From Streptomyces sp. SID13031 (GTDB lineage: Bacteria > Actinomycetota > Actinomycetes > Propionibacteriales > Kribbellaceae), in contig NZ_JAAGLV010000021.1 in NCBI RefSeq assembly GCF_010548305.1, positions 90,763-154,762 of the forward strand: a stretch of DNA of 64,000 bases, written 5' to 3'. Under the pieces are notes generated by a model. The model saw only the letters and a program-made list of their open reading frames with translations, made no database searches and was not told the DNA's origin. Of the stretch, positions 50,857 to 59,374 are shown piece after piece; position 1 is the stretch's first letter; every line of letters starts with the position of its first letter. A program made the translations under genes and the position numbers.

Positions 50857-51300
50857 ATGACGGTGGTCACCTACCTGATCTACCTGCTGATCTCGGTACC
50901 GCTGACGATCTGGGTGGCGCGCACGCTGAGCCGCAACGGGCGGATCTTCCTGGTCGACGTGTTCCACGGCAACGACGACTTCGCCGACGCGGTGAACAGG
51001 CTGCTGGTGGTCGGCTTCTACCTGGTCAACCTCGGTTTCGTGACGCTGTTCCTGCGGACCGGCAGCACCGTGATCGACGCCCGCGGGGTGATCGAGCAGC
51101 TCAGCGTGAAGGTCGGCATCGTGATGGTCGTGCTCGGTGTCCTGCACCTGTCGAACGTCTGGATCTTCAACGCGATCCGCCGCCGCAGCCGGCTGGAGGA
51201 GATGACCACGCCGCCGGTCCCGCCGAACGACTTCGTCGGCACCGGCCCTTTCCAGCCCCCGCTGACCGGCACGCAGCAGCCGATGCCGCAGGGCTACTGA
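50857..51300 (+). CDS. Conserved integral membrane protein
   Basis: About 147 residues with three transmembrane helices: VVTYLIYLLISVPLTIWVA, LLVVGFYLVNLGFVTLFL and GIVMVVLGVLHLSNVWIF, with a Pro-rich cytoplasmic tail. The family is conserved in actinomycetes, function unknown. ATG 50857 or GTG 50848 may start it. It is the first gene of a three-gene unit with the DCC protein and TetR. Confidence 0.8.
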   Translation: MTVVTYLIYLLISVPLTIWVARTLSRNGRIFLVDVFHGNDDFADAVNRLLVVGFYLVNLGFVTLFLRTGSTVIDARGVIEQLSVKVGIVMVVLGVLHLSNVWIFNAIRRRSRLEEMTTPPVPPNDFVGTGPFQPPLTGTQQPMPQGY

Positions 51301-51306
51301 CGGACC

Positions 51307-51717
51307 ATGCAAGAGCTGGTGGTGTTGTACGACGCGCAGTGCGGGCTCTGCCGTCGCTTCAAGGAGTGGCTGGCGGGGCAGCGGTTGGCGCCGAACATGG
51401 TGCGGCTCGGATTCGTCGCGGCGGGGTCGACGGAAGCCAGGCAGCGCTACCCGGGGCTGGACCACGCGGCCACACTGCGCGAGGTGACTGTGGTCGCCGA
51501 CGACGGAGCGGTATACGTCGGCGATCGGGCGTGGATCGTGTGCCTCTGGGCGACACTGGAGCACAGGGCTACCGCAGTACGGCTGGCGAGTCCTGCGATG
51601 CGGCCAGTGGCTCGGGCGATGGTCCAGGCGGCGGCAGGGCTGCGGAGCAGGAACCGGGAGAGGGACGGGGGTGGTTACGCTGACGGATGTGACGGACAGT
51701 GCGACCGCCAAGGGTGA
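51307..51717 (+). CDS. DCC-family thiol-disulfide oxidoreductase-like protein (DUF393)
   Basis: A 136-residue protein starting ELVVLYDAQCGLCRRFKEWLAG; DxxCxxC is the DCC motif of DUF393. The fold is thioredoxin-like. It begins 6 bp after the membrane-protein stop. Its last 47 nt overlap the TetR gene in another frame, which is long for a coupled pair, so either end could be misjudged. Confidence 0.88.
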   Translation: MQELVVLYDAQCGLCRRFKEWLAGQRLAPNMVRLGFVAAGSTEARQRYPGLDHAATLREVTVVADDGAVYVGDRAWIVCLWATLEHRATAVRLASPAMRPVARAMVQAAAGLRSRNRERDGGGYADGCDGQCDRQG

Positions 51718-52360
51718 GCAGACGCGTGAGCTGATCCTGTCGACAGCCCTGCGGTTGTTCCGCGAGCAGGGCTACGGCAAGACGACCATGCGGGCGATCG
51801 CCGCCGAGGCGGGCGTCTCGGTCGGCAACGCGTACTACTACTACAGTTCCAAAGAGCACCTGATGCAGGCGTACTACGACCACCTGCAGGACCAGCATCG
51901 CGAAGCGGTCCAGCCGATCCTGGCCGGCGACAAGTCGTTCACCAAGCGGCTCACCGGCGTACTGCGGACCTGGCTGGAGGTGTCCGAGCCGTACCACGAG
52001 TTCGCCGGCACGTTCTTCAAGACGGCGGCCGAGCCGAAGAGCCCGCTGTCGCCGTTCAGCGAGCAGTCCCAACCGGCCCGGGAGTCGAGTATCGAGGTCT
52101 TCCGTCAGGTGGTGGAAGGCTCGGACCTGAAGCTCCCGGCCGACCTGCGCGCGGAGCTGCCCGAGCTGCTCTGGCTGATGCAGATGGGCGTCGTGCTGTT
52201 CTGGGTGCACGACGACAGCGAGGGCCTGCGCCGTACCAACATGCTGATCACGAGCACGGTGCCGCTCGTGGACAAGCTGCTCCGGCTGACCCGCATCCCC
52301 GGAGTCAAGGGTGTCGTGAACGACCTGGTCGGCGTTATCCGCTCGATCAAGGGCGTGTGA
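51671..52360 (+). CDS. TetR/AcrR family regulator
   Basis: A 229-residue repressor with HTH GYGKTTMRAIAAEAGVSVGNAYYYYSSKEHLMQAYY and a helical ligand domain. The start may be GTG 51671 or GTG 51686. Being the last gene of the operon behind the TTGAAC/GTTCAA sites, it is the best candidate to bind them and repress its own operon. Confidence 0.9.
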   Translation: MVTLTDVTDSATAKGEQTRELILSTALRLFREQGYGKTTMRAIAAEAGVSVGNAYYYYSSKEHLMQAYYDHLQDQHREAVQPILAGDKSFTKRLTGVLRTWLEVSEPYHEFAGTFFKTAAEPKSPLSPFSEQSQPARESSIEVFRQVVEGSDLKLPADLRAELPELLWLMQMGVVLFWVHDDSEGLRRTNMLITSTVPLVDKLLRLTRIPGVKGVVNDLVGVIRSIKGV

Positions 52361-52363
52361 GGA

Positions 52364-52882
52364 CTACTCGCCGGTGAGGCCGTCGATGCTCTGGCGGAAC
52401 AGGTCGGCGTGACCGTTGTGGCGGGCGTTCTCCTGGATCAGGTGGAAGTAGAGCGAGCGCACGGAGTGCTCGGTGCCGACCCGTGGCCGGACGAAGGTGT
52501 GGTCGAGGTCGTAGCCGGCCAGGATCTCGTCGGAGAGCTTGGCCGTCTCGCGGAAGTCGGCCAGGTCCTCGTCGACATGGGCCGGGTCGACCAGGTCGAA
52601 GTCGCCGTCGGGATACTCCTGGCTCCACGTCTTCAGCAGGTCGAACGAGCGGCCGTCCAGGCAGAGCTGGACCCAGTACCGCTCGACCTCGGTCGCGTGC
52701 CGGACCAGCCCGATCAGGCTCATCGTGGACGGCTCGATCCTGCGCTCGGTGAGCTGCTCGCCGGTCAGGCCGGCGGTCTTCCACAGCAAGGTCCCGCGGT
52801 GGAAGTCGAGATAACTCTGCAGGAGCTCTCGCTCACTGCCCACGGTCGGCGGACTGACTCGGAACTCCTCAGCGGCGGTCAC
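52364..52882 (-). CDS. DinB-like (DUF664) protein
   Basis: A 172-residue four-helix-bundle protein of the DinB/DUF664 type. The HATEVERYW segment and the C-terminal HLIQENARHNGHADLFRQ supply the three metal-binding His. Related proteins are mycothiol- or bacillithiol-dependent S-transferases. It converges on the TetR gene with 3 bp between the stops. Confidence 0.88.
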   Translation of the reverse strand: MTAAEEFRVSPPTVGSERELLQSYLDFHRGTLLWKTAGLTGEQLTERRIEPSTMSLIGLVRHATEVERYWVQLCLDGRSFDLLKTWSQEYPDGDFDLVDPAHVDEDLADFRETAKLSDEILAGYDLDHTFVRPRVGTEHSVRSLYFHLIQENARHNGHADLFRQSIDGLTGE

Positions 52883-53073
52883 CCGCCGAAAGATACCCAG
52901 TTCAGGTAACTCTCTGCCAGTGGTCGCCGAGTGCCGTACACTGATTGTGACGGCCCGCCCAGTTCTGCCTCGGGCCGCTTAAGTGCACACGCTGCGCTAG
53001 CAGTCGACCACCACGCGCCGCGGCCCACTGGCTGCGCCGGGCAGGACGACCCCCCGATCTTTTGGAGTACTTC
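52883..53073 (+). promoter_or_regulatory. Promoter and long 5' leader of the DEAD-box helicase
   Basis: A -10-like TACACT near 52937 leaves about 125 nt of leader before the GGAG at 53063-53066. Long leaders of cold-shock helicase genes often carry regulatory structure; the GC-rich stretch 52995-53045 could fold, but I cannot define an element. Confidence 0.4.
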
Positions 53074-54876
53074 ATGGCGGCACGCCGCCCCAGCACCACC
53101 ACGCCCATTTCCACCTCCACCGGTGCTTCGCGACCGGCCCGCGCCCAGGGTGAGGCCCCGGCGCGTCCCCGCCGCCGTCGCCGTACCGGTGCCGATGGCA
53201 ACAATCCCGGTACCGGCAACGCCCGGCAGGTCTCCGGTACCACCGGTGCCCGCCAGCTCGCCGAGAGCAAGCCGGCCGCGTACGCCGAGGTCGCGCCGAC
53301 GATCGTCGACGAGAGCCTGACCTTCTCCGACCTCGGCGTTCCCGCCGGTCTGGTCAAGGCGCTCGCCGCCGCCGGCATCCTCAAGCCGTTCCCGATCCAG
53401 GCGGCCACGCTGCCGGACTCGCTGGCCGGCAAGGACGTGCTCGGCCGTGGCCGGACCGGTTCCGGCAAGACCTACGCGTTCGTCCTGCCGTTGCTGGCCC
53501 GGCTCACGACGAGCACCAGCAAGCGCCGGCCGAACCACCCGCGCGCGCTGATCCTGGCGCCGACGCGTGAGCTCGCGACCCAGATCCAGGCCTCGATCAC
53601 GCCGTTGACCGACGCGCTCGACCTGCGCACGATGACCATCTTCGGTGGCGTCGGCGCGGGCCCGCAGATCACTCAGCTGCGCCGCGGCGTCGACATCGTG
53701 ATCGCCTGCCCGGGCCGGCTCGAGGACCACGTCAAGACCGGGCACGCCAAGCTCGACCAGATCGAGATCACCGTGCTCGACGAGGCCGACCACATGGCCG
53801 ACCTCGGCTTCCTGCCCGCCGTCCGGCGGATCCTGGAGGCGACCCCGGCGAACACCCAGCGGCTGCTCTTCTCGGCCACCCTGGACGCCGGTGTCGACAT
53901 CCTGGTCAAGCGGTTCATGAAGTCGCCGGTCACGCACAGCGTCGACTCGGCGCAGTCGCCGGTCACGAAGATGACCCACCACGTGCTGCACGTCCAGTCC
54001 GACAGCCGGTTGCCGGTGCTCGTCGACCTGACCGCGGCCCCCGGTCGTACGCTCGTCTTCACCAGGACGAAGTACGGCGCGAAGTCGCTCACCAAGAAGC
54101 TCATCGCGCTGGGTGTCCCGGCCGTCGAGCTGCACGGCAACCTGTCCCAGGGTGCCCGCACGCGGAACCTGGAGGCCTTCTCCGACGGTTCGGCGAAGAC
54201 GCTGGTCGCGACCGACATCGCCGCGCGCGGTATCCACGTCGACGACATCACGCTGGTCATCCACGCGGACCCGCCGATCGAGCACAAGGCGTACCTGCAC
54301 CGTTCCGGCCGTACTGCGCGCGCCGGCGCCGAGGGCACGGTCGTCACGCTGATGACCGATGACCAGGTCCGCGACGTCCGCGACCTGACCCGCAAGGCCG
54401 GTATCGCCGCAACCGTCACCAAGCTTCGCGTCGGCGACCCGCTGCTCGAGAAGCTGGCTCCGGGTGAGCGCATCTTCGTGACCCCGACCATCAAGGTCGT
54501 CTCCGACGACGAGTCGGTACGCCGTACCGGTGGTGGCGGCGGTCGTGGACGTGGCGCACGTCGCGGTGCGGGCTCAGCACGGGGCACTGGCTCCGCGCAG
54601 GGTTCGGGCGGCGGCGCTTCGCGAGGCCCTCGCTCCGCAGGCGGTGGCGCCGGCGCCGGCCGTGGTGCAAGTGGCGGCGGCCGGGGCGCAGGCTCCGGTG
54701 GACAGGGCGGCGGACGGGCGGCTGGCGCAGGCCAGGCGACCAAGACCCGGTCCCAGGGACGCGGCAGCGGCTCGGCTGCTCCGAAGACCTACAGCACCAC
54801 CACCCCCGGCGCGAGCAGCCGCCCAGCAGGCGCTGCAGCGTTCTCCGCGGGCGCCGGCGGCCGTCGCGGTCGCTAG
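53074..54876 (+). CDS. DEAD-box RNA helicase with Arg/Gly-rich tail
   Basis: A 600-residue helicase. After an N-terminal basic region (to about residue 85) come the Q motif region FSDLGVPAGLVKALAAAGI, Walker A GRTGSGKT, PTRELATQ, DEADHMADLGF, LFSATL, VATDIAARGIHVDD and HRSGRTARAG. The last 115 residues are Gly/Arg/Ala/Ser-rich, an RNA-binding tail. It unwinds structured RNA in ribosome assembly or cold stress. ATG 53074 has GGAG 7 nt upstream. Confidence 0.95.
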   Translation: MAARRPSTTTPISTSTGASRPARAQGEAPARPRRRRRTGADGNNPGTGNARQVSGTTGARQLAESKPAAYAEVAPTIVDESLTFSDLGVPAGLVKALAAAGILKPFPIQAATLPDSLAGKDVLGRGRTGSGKTYAFVLPLLARLTTSTSKRRPNHPRALILAPTRELATQIQASITPLTDALDLRTMTIFGGVGAGPQITQLRRGVDIVIACPGRLEDHVKTGHAKLDQIEITVLDEADHMADLGFLPAVRRILEATPANTQRLLFSATLDAGVDILVKRFMKSPVTHSVDSAQSPVTKMTHHVLHVQSDSRLPVLVDLTAAPGRTLVFTRTKYGAKSLTKKLIALGVPAVELHGNLSQGARTRNLEAFSDGSAKTLVATDIAARGIHVDDITLVIHADPPIEHKAYLHRSGRTARAGAEGTVVTLMTDDQVRDVRDLTRKAGIAATVTKLRVGDPLLEKLAPGERIFVTPTIKVVSDDESVRRTGGGGGRGRGARRGAGSARGTGSAQGSGGGASRGPRSAGGGAGAGRGASGGGRGAGSGGQGGGRAAGAGQATKTRSQGRGSGSAAPKTYSTTTPGASSRPAGAAAFSAGAGGRRGR

Positions 54877-54897
54877 CAAGAGCTAGATAGTCGGTAG

Positions 54898-54926
54898 AGC
54901 CCGGTCAGGCATAGCTTGACCGGGCT
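54898..54926 (+). terminator. Hairpin terminator of the helicase gene
   Basis: 10-bp perfect stem AGCCCGGTCA/TGACCGGGCT with a 9-nt loop, 21 bp after the stop; no U-tract. Confidence 0.75.
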
Positions 54927-55025
54927 GCGGCCTCGGTTGATCCGCGCCTTCGGCCCCGAAATCGCGACCCGATTGTTCGTCGACAATCCGGCTCGCGCCT
55001 TCGGTACTCGCGGTACCGTTCGCAG

Positions 55026-55394
55026 GTGAACACGATCGCGCAGATCTTCGTCGCCCTCGCCGGTGTCTTCCACCTCGCCGTCTTCGCCATGGAGAGCCTG
55101 CTCTTCATGAAGCCGAGCACCTACAAGCGGTTCCTGATCCCGAACGAGGCCGAGGCAACGATTTCCAAGCCCTGGGCCTTCAACCAGGGCTTCTACAACC
55201 TGTTCCTCGCGCTCGGCGCCATCGGTGGACTCATCGCCGGCGGCGACAAAGGCCACGCGATCTCGCTGTTCGCCTGCGCCTGCATGGCCGGTGCGGGCAT
55301 CGTGCTGATCGCCTCCGACCGCCGGATGGCGCGCTCGGCCGCCCTGCAGGCGGTTCCGCCGATCCTCGCGCTGGTGCTCGCCGCCGTCCTCTGA
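55026..55394 (+). CDS. DUF1304 membrane protein
   Basis: A 122-residue protein with four transmembrane helices; AGVFHLAVFAMESLLF, NQGFYNLFLALGA and AGAGIVLIASDRRM are DUF1304 signatures. It starts with GTG after a weak GCAGGTG context. The function is unknown. It is followed by two SoxR-like boxes. Confidence 0.88.
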   Translation: MNTIAQIFVALAGVFHLAVFAMESLLFMKPSTYKRFLIPNEAEATISKPWAFNQGFYNLFLALGAIGGLIAGGDKGHAISLFACACMAGAGIVLIASDRRMARSAALQAVPPILALVLAAVL

Positions 55395-55410
55395 TCCTGC
55401 TGTCGCTTGA

Positions 55411-55458
55411 CCTCAAGCGCACTTGAAGCCGAGCGATTGACTTCAAGCGCACTTGAGG
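55411..55458. promoter_or_regulatory. Tandem SoxR-like boxes without an obvious target gene
   Basis: CCTCAAG-CGCA-CTTGAAG (55411-55428) and CTTCAAG-CGCA-CTTGAGG (55441-55458), 30 bp apart and preceded by TTGAC on the plus strand. Each has one mismatch from perfect symmetry. The 216-bp gap 55395-55610 contains no gene, and the next gene reads toward it. Confidence 0.7.
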
Positions 55459-55610
55459 TCCGAGGCTGCTCGGCCTGACGACAACCGCCGACCACCCCCG
55501 CACCGCCACCACACACCAACCTCCCGCAGCGCCCGTCGCGCGGCCGCTGCTGAGCGTGGCCGGCCTCGGTTCGGCCGGCTTTGTGTGTGGTGGGGCACCG
55601 GGAGTCTTGG

Positions 55611-56252
55611 TCAGTCCTTGGCGCCGGTAACCGCGATGCTCGCGCCGAGGCCGATGATCATCAGGCCGCCGGTGCCGCCGACGAGCTCGAGCCGGCGTGG
55701 TGAGCGGGCGAACCAGTTCCTCGCCGTGCCGGCCACGAGCGCCCAGAGGCCATCGGAGCACACCGCCATCAGCAGGAAGACCGCGCCGAGGAGCAGGATC
55801 TGCAGGGTCGCCGAGCCGCCCGCGCTCTTGTCGACGAACTGCGGCAGCACGGCCGCGAAGAACACCGCCGTCTTGGCATTGGTCACGCCGACCATGAAGC
55901 CCTGCCGAAGCGCCCGGCGAGCGCTCCCCGGCTTCACTCCGCTGCTCAGCGCCTCGGCCAGCGACTTGCGTGTGCGGAACGCGTGCACGCCGAGATAGAT
56001 CAGGTACGCCGCTCCGGCGAGCTTCACGATCGTGAGCGCGATCGCGCTGGCGGCGATCAGCGCGCCGAGCCCGAGGGAGACGGCGAGCAGCATCACCGCG
56101 GCGCCGGCGGTATTGCCGAGCATGGTCAGGACGGCTTCCCGGCGACCGACGGCCAGCGCGCGGCCGACGATGAACAGCAGGCTCGGTCCGGGGATGACGA
56201 TGATGATGAACGCGGTGATCGCGAAGGCGACCAGGTGATGAGCGGACGGCAT
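55611..56252 (-). CDS. LysE/RhtB family exporter
   Basis: A 213-residue membrane protein with six helices. AFIIIVIPGPSLLFIVGRALAVGRREAVLTMLGNTAGA is the RhtB N-terminal signature and GFMVGVTNAKTAVFFAAVLPQFV the second. It exports amino acids or homoserine-lactone-like compounds. No regulator is adjacent; it is divergent from the cobalamin riboswitch operon. Confidence 0.9.
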   Translation of the reverse strand: MPSAHHLVAFAITAFIIIVIPGPSLLFIVGRALAVGRREAVLTMLGNTAGAAVMLLAVSLGLGALIAASAIALTIVKLAGAAYLIYLGVHAFRTRKSLAEALSSGVKPGSARRALRQGFMVGVTNAKTAVFFAAVLPQFVDKSAGGSATLQILLLGAVFLLMAVCSDGLWALVAGTARNWFARSPRRLELVGGTGGLMIIGLGASIAVTGAKD

Positions 56253-56355
56253 CTCCTCAGCGTAGGTCAGCTGCTCGTCCCGCGCCTGAGGGTTTCGCAG
56301 GGTGGGCGGCGGCGGGAGTACGGGTGATCTTTCCCACCCGGGCGTGGTCAGCGCG

Positions 56356-56515
56356 TTGACCCCGGTGGAAGCGGGCGACTACCTTTCGAGGGACAACCTG
56401 CGGTGTCATGAGGGAAACCGGTGCAAAACCGGTACGGCCGCGCCACTGTGAACGAGCTTGCTCGTGAGTCAGGACGCTCGGGCACCAGCAGCCTTTCGAG
56501 AGGGACGCGCACTTC
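56356..56515 (+). ncRNA. Cobalamin riboswitch with its promoter
   Basis: A promoter-like TTGACC (56356-56361) and TACCTT (56380-56385) precede the aptamer. The core GGAAACCGGTGCAAAACCGG-TACGG-CCGCGCCACTGTG (about 56413-56450) contains the GCAAAnCCGG and B12-box GCCACTG elements, and GAGTCAGGACGC (56466-56477) closes the fold. It precedes cbtB by 40 nt and would shut down cobalt uptake when B12 is abundant. Similar 13-15 nt segments CCTTTCGAGnGGGAC flank it (56382 and 56492). Confidence 0.88.
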
Positions 56516-56530
56516 CCTTGGAGGTCTCCG

Positions 56531-56734
56531 ATGTCGGTATCCACGCCTGCCAGCTCAGCCGCAGTCCCGGCGATCTCGCCCCGGCTGCTCGCGATCGCCC
56601 TCGTCACCGTCGTCCTGGCGCTGATGCTGGCCTACCTGGTCGGCTTCGACCAGGGCGCGCTGTCCCAGTCCGGCATGTACCTGCACGAGCTGATGCACGA
56701 CGGTCGTCACCTGCTCGGCGTCCCCTGCCACTGA
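56531..56734 (+). CDS. cbtB: CbtB cobalt-transport protein
   Basis: A 67-residue one-helix protein (LLAIALVTVVLALMLAYLVGF) with the conserved His-rich tail YLHELMHDGRHLLGVPCH that binds cobalt. GGAGG lies 6 nt before ATG. It is the first gene after the cobalamin riboswitch and works with CbtA in cobalt uptake for B12 synthesis. Confidence 0.93.
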   Translation: MSVSTPASSAAVPAISPRLLAIALVTVVLALMLAYLVGFDQGALSQSGMYLHELMHDGRHLLGVPCH

Positions 56735-56774
56735 GTCCTGCCGTAGCACCACCCCTCTGAACGACAGGACTGCC

Positions 56775-57545
56775 ATGCGTACCTTCGGATCCCTCCTGGT
56801 GCGCGGACTGATCGTCGGTCTCTTCGCCGGCCTACTGGCCGGAACTTTCGCGTACGTGATGGGCGAACCGCACATCGACTCCGCGATCGCGATCGAAGAG
56901 GCCAACGCCGCCGCACACAGCCACGACGACGCCGCTGCCGGCGAACACAGCCACGAGGCGGAGGAGAAGCCCCTCGTCAGCCGCGACGGCCAGCGAGCCG
57001 GGCTGTTCCTCGCCACCTCCCTGTACGGCGTGGCGCTGGGCGGCATCTTCGCCGTCGGCTTCACCCTGCTTCGCCGTCGTCTGCGTACCTCCAGCGACTC
57101 GTACGCCGCCCTCGGGCTGGCCGCCGCCGGGTACATCGGGATCGTGCTGGTGCCGTACCTCAAGTACCCGCCGAACCCGCCTGCGGTCGGTGATCCCGAG
57201 ACGATCACCAAACGGACGATCACCTACCTGCTGACGCTCGTGATCGGCCTGCTCGCGATCTGGGCCGGCGTCGCCGCGTCGCGCTGGTCGGCCCGGTTCG
57301 GCACGGCGCCGTGGATCAAGCTCGCCGTCGGCGGAGCGGCCTTCCTGGTCACAGTGGTCGCCGCGTACCTGCTGCTGCCCGCGATCAACGAGGTTCCGGA
57401 GACGTTCCCCGCTACGCTGCTCTGGAAGTTCCGGCTGGCCTCGCTGGGCACCCAGACCACGCTCTGGCTGCTCCTCGGGCTCGGCTACGCGGCGGCGATC
57501 GACCGTCGTACGGCGAAGGTCGACTCTGAGGTGGTTGCCGCTTGA
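56775..57545 (+). CDS. cbtA: CbtA cobalt transporter
   Basis: A 256-residue protein with about six transmembrane helices. GLIVGLFAGLLAGTFAYVMGEPHIDSAI is the family start, the His/Glu loop HSHDDAAAGEHSHEAEEK the metal-rich region. It is 40 bp after cbtB and under the same riboswitch. It is the probable cobalt permease. Confidence 0.92.
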   Translation: MRTFGSLLVRGLIVGLFAGLLAGTFAYVMGEPHIDSAIAIEEANAAAHSHDDAAAGEHSHEAEEKPLVSRDGQRAGLFLATSLYGVALGGIFAVGFTLLRRRLRTSSDSYAALGLAAAGYIGIVLVPYLKYPPNPPAVGDPETITKRTITYLLTLVIGLLAIWAGVAASRWSARFGTAPWIKLAVGGAAFLVTVVAAYLLLPAINEVPETFPATLLWKFRLASLGTQTTLWLLLGLGYAAAIDRRTAKVDSEVVAA

Positions 57546-58168
57546 CGTCCCTGACGCTGGTCGCGCACGCGCTGACCCCTGCCCTGCGCGGACTCGTCCT
57601 CGGCGGTGACGCGTCGCCGGACCCCTCGGGGGTCGAGGCGGCCCGCGAGCTGAAGATCGTCGCCGACGAGGTGTACTCCGGGCCGGAGATCGCCGCGCTG
57701 CGTACCGCTGACGCGCTCGGGCTGTCCCCCGTCGTGGTGCCCGCGCTGCGCGATCGGGACTACGGCGACTGGACCGGGCGCGAGCTCGAGGAGCTGCTCG
57801 AAGCGTCCCCCGGAACGGTGGCGACCTGGCTCGAGCGACCGCACACCGCCCCGCCCGGTGGCGAGTCGGAGAACGACGTGATCACGCGGGTCGCCGACTG
57901 GCTCGGCGATCTCACCCAGTCGGGCCCGAGTTCTGGCTCGTTGGGCGGCTCTGACTCTGGCCCTGGCTCCGGCTCTGTCGATGGCGGCGGGCGGGGCCAG
58001 GCGGATCGGCGTACGGTCGCGGCGGTTGTGCATCCGGCGGTGGTCCGGGCGGCGGTGCTCTACGTGCTCGACGCGCCGGCGGAGTCGTTGCGCCACGTCG
58101 ACGTACGGCCGCTCTCCGTGGTGCGGCTGTCCGCCCACGCGGGCAGCTGGTCGCTGACCTTCGGCTGA
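57542..58168 (+). CDS. Histidine-phosphatase-fold protein, atypical active site
   Basis: A 208-residue branch-1 histidine phosphatase-like protein of the type often third in cbt operons. The signature RHG is AHA (LVAHALTPALR), so the nucleophile His remains but the phosphate-binding Arg is lost. ARELKIVADEVYSGPEIAALRTADAL, RDRDYGDWTGRELEE and VVHPAVVRAAV preserve the fold. A Ser/Gly-rich insert (residues 125-155) is low-complexity. TTG 57542 overlaps the CbtA stop, so it is translationally coupled. Catalysis is doubtful. Confidence 0.8.
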   Translation: MTSLTLVAHALTPALRGLVLGGDASPDPSGVEAARELKIVADEVYSGPEIAALRTADALGLSPVVVPALRDRDYGDWTGRELEELLEASPGTVATWLERPHTAPPGGESENDVITRVADWLGDLTQSGPSSGSLGGSDSGPGSGSVDGGGRGQADRRTVAAVVHPAVVRAAVLYVLDAPAESLRHVDVRPLSVVRLSAHAGSWSLTFG

Positions 58169-58258
58169 GCTGCCTCTTCCCGTCAGGGGTTGCCGGGTGC
58201 CACACTGCCGGGAGCCCGGTGTGAGGCCTGGGTGACAGCGCGCTGACGGGGAGTCGCG

Positions 58259-59374
58259 ATGCCAGAAGAGCTCGAGACACGGTTCCACGCGAACCACCTG
58301 CTGCTGGTCGCTGCGCGCGACCGGTTGCAGGCGGCGACCGATGCCGGGATCGCGAGCAAGCAGGACCGTACCCGGCTGGACACCGTCAAGGATCTGCTCA
58401 CGCCTGTCTCTTCGGCCGAGGTGGATGCTTCAGGCAACGTCATCGCGGTGCAGCGGAACCGCCGGTTCTGGTCGGTCGATCCGGAGGGCCAGGGGCGGGC
58501 GGTCGAGGTGCTGGGTGATCTCGGGTCGGCGCAGAATGTCGCCCTGCTGGTGCCGGGGATGGGCAACTCGCTGGAGACGTTCGGTGGTCAGGCGGACCGT
58601 GGCGAGGCGATCCGGCATGAGGCCGGTCCTGGTACCGCGGTAATCGTCTGGCTGGACTACGACTCGCCGCAGGGGATCCCCGCGGCGATGAGCAAGGCGC
58701 CGGCTCTCGATGCCGCGCCTCGACTGGCTGCCTTCGTCGACGAGCTGGACGCGGTGAAGTTGCCGGAGGCAAAGGTCACGCTGGTCGGCCACAGCTACGG
58801 GTCCGAGGTTGTCGGCCAGGCCTTGCTGAACGGCGCGCACGCGGACCGGGTCGTCCTCTCCGGCAGCCCCGGAATCGACAAACACGTCGACCAGGCAACG
58901 GATTTAGTTGCCTCACCCACCCGTCTGTACGTCGAACGTGCACCGGGCGACTACGTGTCCTACACCCAGTGGCATGGTCCTGACCCGGCCGACTTCCCGG
59001 ACGCGATCCGGATGGCGACGAACGATCCGTTCGCCGGTGATGAGGCGATCTCGGTGCACTGGCACAACGAGTACTACCGCACGAACAGCGAGTCGCTGCG
59101 CAACGTCGGCCGGGTGGTCCGCGGGGATCTGGCGCACATCACCCGGACCTCGACCACCCCTTCGCAGGAAACGAAGCTTGCCTGGGGCCCGGGTCTGCGC
59201 GCGCTGTCGGGCGCGGCCGCGAAGGTGTACGGCGGGGTGGCGGCCGTCACCAAGCCATCTCGCGAAACCGCCCGCCACGCTGCCGCCGAGGGCGCGCGCC
59301 CAGCCCCAGGGGACGGCTCCCGGATCCCGCCGAGGCCGGCGGGACCGAGACATTCGAGAGGACCGCAGCGATGA
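58259..59374 (+). CDS. DUF1023 alpha/beta hydrolase
   Basis: A 371-residue hydrolase. After a helical N-terminus come LLVPGMGNSLETF, VWLDYDSPQGIPAAMSK and the nucleophile elbow VGHSYGS (Ser), the DUF1023 pattern, with VHWHNEYY toward the end. Actinomycete DUF1023 proteins are often paired with a small Esx-like or secreted protein; the function is unknown. The ATG overlaps nothing upstream. The next gene starts within its stop (ATGA). Confidence 0.88.
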   Translation: MPEELETRFHANHLLLVAARDRLQAATDAGIASKQDRTRLDTVKDLLTPVSSAEVDASGNVIAVQRNRRFWSVDPEGQGRAVEVLGDLGSAQNVALLVPGMGNSLETFGGQADRGEAIRHEAGPGTAVIVWLDYDSPQGIPAAMSKAPALDAAPRLAAFVDELDAVKLPEAKVTLVGHSYGSEVVGQALLNGAHADRVVLSGSPGIDKHVDQATDLVASPTRLYVERAPGDYVSYTQWHGPDPADFPDAIRMATNDPFAGDEAISVHWHNEYYRTNSESLRNVGRVVRGDLAHITRTSTTPSQETKLAWGPGLRALSGAAAKVYGGVAAVTKPSRETARHAAAEGARPAPGDGSRIPPRPAGPRHSRGPQR

